Positions 1 to 5,316 of a stretch of 5,316 bases of DNA are shown piece by piece. The position numbers were made by a program, and so were the translations under genes. The stretch is taken from assembly GCA_022447335.1 (NCBI GenBank), contig JAKVCF010000143.1, forward strand, positions 1 to 5,316, given 5' to 3'. The notes beneath the pieces were generated by a model, which did no database searches, was not told where the DNA came from, and was given only the letters and a program-made list of their open reading frames with translations. Position 1 is the stretch's first letter. Each line of letters opens with the position of its first letter. This DNA is from Planctomycetota bacterium (GTDB lineage: Bacteria > Planctomycetota > UBA1135).

Positions 1-154
1 CACTGATGGAGGCGACCCAAGGACCCAAGCCACGGCCGCCCAGATAGAACTCCGAACCATCGCGGCTACGCCGTGAAGCCCAGGCACCAATGCTCAACAG
101 CAGCGCTTTATAGACGACCAGTGTCGCAAGCAGGGCGGTTTTTTCAGCAGGCAT
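1..154 (-). CDS. Sodium:solute symporter (SSS family), N-terminal fragment, 3' end outside window
   Basis: Only the first 51 codons are visible. They begin at ATG (154-152) and the frame is still open at the left edge. Residues about 6-26 form a hydrophobic stretch (ALLATLVVYKALLLSIGAWA) fitting a first membrane segment. A basic loop (SRRSRD) follows, then FYLGGRGLGPWVASIS, which closely resembles the start of the second helix in SSS/PutP-type transporters. Such proteins sit in the inner membrane and use a sodium gradient to import amino acids, carboxylates or similar solutes; the substrate cannot be told here. The start is fixed by TGATG, in which the ATG shares one base with the meaB stop. 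No good Shine-Dalgarno precedes it, so translation probably depends on ribosomes finishing meaB. A fusion to regulatory domains, as in CbrA-like proteins, cannot be excluded. Family assignment is fairly sure; specificity is unknown. Confidence 0.8.
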   Translation of the reverse strand, partial: MPAEKTALLATLVVYKALLLSIGAWASRRSRDGSEFYLGGRGLGPWVASIS

Positions 155-1140
155 CAGTCTTGACGAAAAGCATCCAGCAAACGATGAGCACCTTCACCAG
201 CCGGAAGATCGCCGCCACGCACGGCGGCTTCGATCTTACTAAGCTGCTCCCGTACGCGCGGGTGGGCGCGGAAAGCGGCACGAAGTTCATCGTCGATCTC
301 TTCCCAGAGCCAGCGCCCCTGCTGCGCCTGCCTCTGAGCCACGAAGTGTCCATGCCGCTCGGCCAACGCCCGATGCTCCAACGTCGCAGCCACGACCTCG
401 TCTAGACCAGTACCTTCGCGTGCACTTATCGCTTGCACACGTGGAGTCCAAGCCTCGAATCGCGGACGCAAATAGCGCATAGCCGCGGTCATGTCGCGCA
501 CCGCAGTGTTAGCCCGTGCAAGATTATCTCCATCGGCTTTGTTGACCGCAACCAAGTCGGCTAGCTCAAGAATACCTTTCTTGATTCCTTGCAGTTCATC
601 GCCAGCACCAGGCAACGCGAGCACCAAGAAGAAGTCAACCATGTCGGCGACCAGAGTCTCTGATTGCCCAACCCCTACCGTCTCGACCAGAACGGTGTCA
701 AAACCAGCTGCCTCGCACAGCAGCAAGCACTCGCGGGTGCGTCGTGCGACCCCACCCAGGGTCGCACCACTAGGTGAAGGGCGGATGAAGGCTGCTGGGT
801 GCTGGGCTAGCTCATGCATACGCGCCTTATCGCCGAGAATACTGCCCCCCGTCACGCTACTAGAAGGATCGACCGCCAACACAGCGACACGCCGTCCCGA
901 CTCGACCAAATGCATGCCGAAAGCTTCCAGGAAGGTGCTCTTTCCAACGCCAGGCACACCCGTTATGCCCATGCGCTGCGCCTGACCCGTATCGCACAAC
1001 AACTCGGCCAGAAGCTCCTGCGCCTGCAGACGATGGTCCACGCGCTGCGACTCGACCAAGGTTAGAGCGCGCGCAAGCACACCGCGATCACCGGCCCGCA
1101 CACCGGAAGCTAGGTCCGCAACTGAAATCTCACTTGCCAC
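154..1140 (-). CDS. meaB: Methylmalonyl-CoA mutase-associated GTPase MeaB (ArgK-type G3E GTPase)
   Basis: Cytoplasmic P-loop GTPase of 328 residues, the family's usual length (E. coli ArgK is about 331). In this family it binds methylmalonyl-CoA mutase, gates adenosylcobalamin loading and protects against oxidative inactivation; old annotations call it a lysine/arginine/ornithine transport ATPase. Visible motifs in order: Walker A GVPGVGKST (61-69), AVDPSSSVTGGSILGDKARM (89-108), ETVGVGQSE (153-161), GDELQGIKKG (180-189), base-specificity NKAD (200-203) and an SA motif (239-240). The C-terminal helical part (about 255-328) matches the dimerisation arm. The start is GTG at 1140: an in-frame TAG lies at 1150-1152, and the residues before the conserved LTLVES segment match the family in number. 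An ATG at 1146-1148 is out of frame. No clear Shine-Dalgarno is seen. It lies 96 bases after mutB, and its stop overlaps the symporter start. No key motif is missing. Confidence 0.96.
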   Translation of the reverse strand: MASEISVADLASGVRAGDRGVLARALTLVESQRVDHRLQAQELLAELLCDTGQAQRMGITGVPGVGKSTFLEAFGMHLVESGRRVAVLAVDPSSSVTGGSILGDKARMHELAQHPAAFIRPSPSGATLGGVARRTRECLLLCEAAGFDTVLVETVGVGQSETLVADMVDFFLVLALPGAGDELQGIKKGILELADLVAVNKADGDNLARANTAVRDMTAAMRYLRPRFEAWTPRVQAISAREGTGLDEVVAATLEHRALAERHGHFVAQRQAQQGRWLWEEIDDELRAAFRAHPRVREQLSKIEAAVRGGDLPAGEGAHRLLDAFRQD

Positions 1141-1236
1141 ACTGCCATGCTAGCCCGGCGCACAGCAGGGCGTGCACGTCATATGCCGCTGATCAAATCT
1201 TCCGCTCATCACCATGCAGTGACGATAGGCGCCGCT
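1141..1236 (-). other. Intergenic gap mutB-meaB
   Basis: This is the only untranslated stretch in the window; all other junctions overlap. It contains a short hairpin (1206-1225) and a 21-codon reading frame (1150-1215) in the same frame as meaB, ending at a TAG nine bases before the meaB GTG. No promoter boxes, T-run terminator or good Shine-Dalgarno could be recognised. It may set meaB expression lower than mutAB, but that is inference. Confidence 0.5.
1206..1225 (-). other. Possible RNA hairpin after mutB
   Basis: On the minus strand TCGTCAC and GTGATGA can pair as seven base pairs including one G-U, around the six-base loop TGCATG, starting 11 bases after the mutB stop. No run of T follows, so it is not a standard intrinsic terminator. 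It could stabilise a processed mutAB message or be chance. Confidence 0.25.
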
Positions 1237-3344
<2,108 letters not shown>

Positions 3345-3348
<4 letters not shown>

Positions 3349-5316
3349 GCTTCCCCTCCTGCACTCGCTGCAGCCGCTGCCTGCAGCCGGCGATGCAGAT
3401 CCTGCAACAAAGCCACAGCATCACATCCCAGCGACAAACTGTCGGTCAGCTCAGCATGCTCGAGCGCCTTCTGCGTTTCGGCGTCGAGCGCGCTGGGATC
3501 ACCCGCCAACAAAACACAATCGGCTCCTGCGTTGCGCAGACCCGTGACCAGCTCAGGCGCCAACTCCTCGTAAGCCGCATCAGTTCCACAAATGCATACC
3601 GCAATTGCGCCCTTCGCTTCTCCCGGCTCCGCCTCATCGATCAGAATGGATTGGAAGCCACCAGTGGCAAAGAAGTTACTCGCGAAGGTGGTGCGCGGAT
3701 TATGCTCGGCAAGCATGCCAAGCGTCACAATGCAAACACGCGGCGCATGTCCATGTTCGGCAGCGTAGGCGTCAGCGGTATCACGCAGCGCCTCGAAGGG
3801 TGCAGCATCACGGACGAAGGGCAATAAATCTGCCTGCACGGGCTCACCCGAGGGCAGCGCGCCTAGGCTCTCAACCCACGCCGCCGGCAAACCTTCGCCA
3901 TGCTGCCAACTATCGGCATCAGCTTCCGAGTACTCGCCCGGGTCGGGCACGGGCACATCCAACTGGGGATACTCACTCACGCCGGTAATCGCCTCCTCGC
4001 GTGTCGCGAAGGAGCGTGCACGTAGTTCGCGTGTATCGGCCAGGCGATCCGCCATCCAACCACTGCACAACGCAGTCGTCAAACCACCCTGCGCTTCAAT
4101 TTCCTGAAAAGCAGCCCAACCGGCTTCGACAAGGTCGTCCGTCCAGCGTTCAATAGCGAAGCTACCCCCGACGGGGTCGACAATTTCACCCAGATGTCCC
4201 TCTTCCGCAAGCACCAACTGCGTATTGCGCGCCATGCGTCGCCCCAACTTACCTGGCCGATGCAGCGCGGCATCGAAAGGTAGCAAGGTTATTGCATCCG
4301 CACCCGCGACCGAGGCCGCGAAGCCCTGCGTAGTGCTACGCAACAGATTGGTCCACGGGTCACGCTGAGTCAGCGTACGCGGCGAAGACACTGCGTGCAC
4401 AAAAGGTGCAGATTTCGGCTCGATCTCACATAGTTCACCGACACGTGACCACAGTTCACGCAGCGCACGGATCTTGGCAACTTCCAGAAAGACATCGCGC
4501 CCAACGCCGACCCGTAGATCAGTACGCGCGTAGACCTCTTCCAAAGACTGGTCATCTCGATCTGCTGCGCGCAGAAGTGCAGTCAAACTGGCCAGCATGA
4601 ACCCGATCTCTACCGCCTCGCTCGCCCCCGCCATGTGTGCCGGCAAGCCGTCCGCGCGAATGACTCGCATGCGCGGTAGATCGGCTGCTCGAGCAAGGAC
4701 CTTCCATCCCGCTGCCCAGGAGGCCTCCAGAGAACAGGGCGTGGCACCGTCGCGCGCCAAACTACCGAGCGGATCATGGCCGACGTGGATCGAAGTCTCA
4801 GAGGCCACGCCGCGCGCCTCCAGCTCATCAAGTAAACCTACAGTCAGGATCGGCGCCAAAACTCCAGCATCCAAGTGCAGCGCTAGCAGTTCAGTCTGTA
4901 CCCCGCGCAGCAAGCGATTCCAGACCGAGCGACCACCGAAATCGATCCCGTCATGCTCTAGGTTCGGCGCAGCCTGCAATTCACGTGCACTCGCTCCCGC
5001 CATGCGCGTAACACGATCGGCCACCAACCACAAGGCATCCGCCCCACCGCGCAGATCATCGAGAGCCTCGGCGTTTGCCTGCTCCGGCGATGTCGCGTCG
5101 ATGCGACTACAGAGCTGCCAAGGTCGCGATCGCTCGCACGACGCGCGGCTCCCTCGCCGGAAAGGAGGTTGACCAGGTTCGCCAAATCGTTGCGCTTCGG
5201 TCACCTGGTGATAGACCGGTTTCTGCTCGATACCGTCAAGCGTCCATCGCACCAGAGAGCGCTCGTAATCGGCGCCATATAGTTCGCGATCGACCTGTGC
5301 GCGCCAGGTGGCAGCA
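3345..5316 (-). CDS. mutA: Methylmalonyl-CoA mutase small (beta) subunit, 5' end outside window
   Basis: Non-catalytic partner of MutB in the heterodimeric mutase. There are 656 visible residues. The frame stays open to the right edge, where the residues before the GTG at 5252 read WRAQVDRELYGADYERSL and continue into VRWTLDGIEQKPVY. This is the usual small-subunit N-terminal region, so that GTG is an internal valine and the true start lies outside, probably a short way off. Counting from the first complete codon, the barrel-like domain covers about 1-490 and shares motifs with MutB: FLEVAKIRALRELW (276-289), ARNTQ (362-366) and DPVGGSFAIE (380-389). A B12-like domain follows (about 523-650), but where MutB has GQDGHDRG this has GMLAEHNPR (533-541). 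The Asp and ligand His are not in register, as is typical for small subunits that do not bind cobalamin. The alanine-rich C-terminus ends in the ATGA overlap with mutB. Its role is thought to be structural; identity is near certain from sequence and context. Confidence 0.95.
3355..3360 (-). promoter_or_regulatory. Strong Shine-Dalgarno for mutB
   Basis: On the minus strand AGGAGG (extending to AGGAGGGG) lies six bases before the mutB ATG, inside the last mutA codons for Gly-Gly-Glu-Ala. With the ATGA overlap it fixes the mutB start and allows both fresh initiation and coupling to mutA. It is the only strong ribosome-binding site seen in the window. Confidence 0.85.

Noticed and set aside
73..405. 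110-codon plus-strand reading frame spanning the meaB/symporter junction
   Set aside because: It overlaps two well-supported minus-strand genes and shows no recognisable domain or ribosome-binding site.
491..985. 164-codon plus-strand reading frame antisense to meaB
   Set aside because: It is the mirror of conserved GTPase motifs on the other strand and has no family features of its own.
1146..1148. ATG as the meaB start
   Set aside because: It is out of frame with the GTPase and meets a stop after 12 codons.
1206..1225. Intrinsic terminator between mutB and meaB
   Set aside because: The stem is short with a G-U pair and is not followed by a run of T on the minus strand, so read-through is expected.
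4597..5172. 191-codon plus-strand reading frame antisense to mutA
   Set aside because: Its Ser/Arg/Ala/Pro-rich composition with no motif, opposite a well-supported gene, fits a shadow frame.

Overview
The window holds one minus-strand operon for the cobalamin-dependent conversion of methylmalonyl-CoA to succinyl-CoA. In transcription order (right to left) it contains mutA (small mutase subunit, its first residues beyond the right edge), mutB (large catalytic subunit), meaB (the G3E GTPase that protects and loads the mutase) and the first 51 codons of a sodium:solute symporter that runs off the left edge. No plus-strand gene, RNA gene, mobile element, CRISPR array or clear terminator was found.

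Layout: mutA occupies 3345-5316 and its reading frame stays open to the window edge. mutB occupies 1237-3348 and overlaps mutA by four bases (ATGA), with a strong Shine-Dalgarno sequence inside the last mutA codons. A 96-base gap (1141-1236) separates mutB from meaB (154-1140), which starts with GTG and has no obvious Shine-Dalgarno. The symporter starts at 154, its ATG sharing one base with the meaB stop (TGATG). The promoter must lie to the right of the window and the operon's end to the left.

How the genes work together: MutA and MutB should form the heterodimeric mutase. MutB carries the substrate pocket and the DxHxxG cobalamin-ligand motif, while MutA has the same two-domain architecture without that motif. 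MeaB would gate cofactor loading and guard against inactivation. The pathway lets a cell feed propionyl-CoA (from odd-chain fatty acids, propionate, Val/Ile/Met/Thr) into the TCA cycle, or run in reverse. The coupled symporter suggests that uptake of a carboxylate or amino-acid substrate is expressed with this enzyme, but its substrate cannot be read from 51 residues.

Organism: a moderately GC-rich bacterium, probably a proteobacterium. This rests on protein resemblance recalled from memory and is weak. The core of the window is a well-known system; the least ordinary points are the symporter attached to it and the structured gap before meaB.
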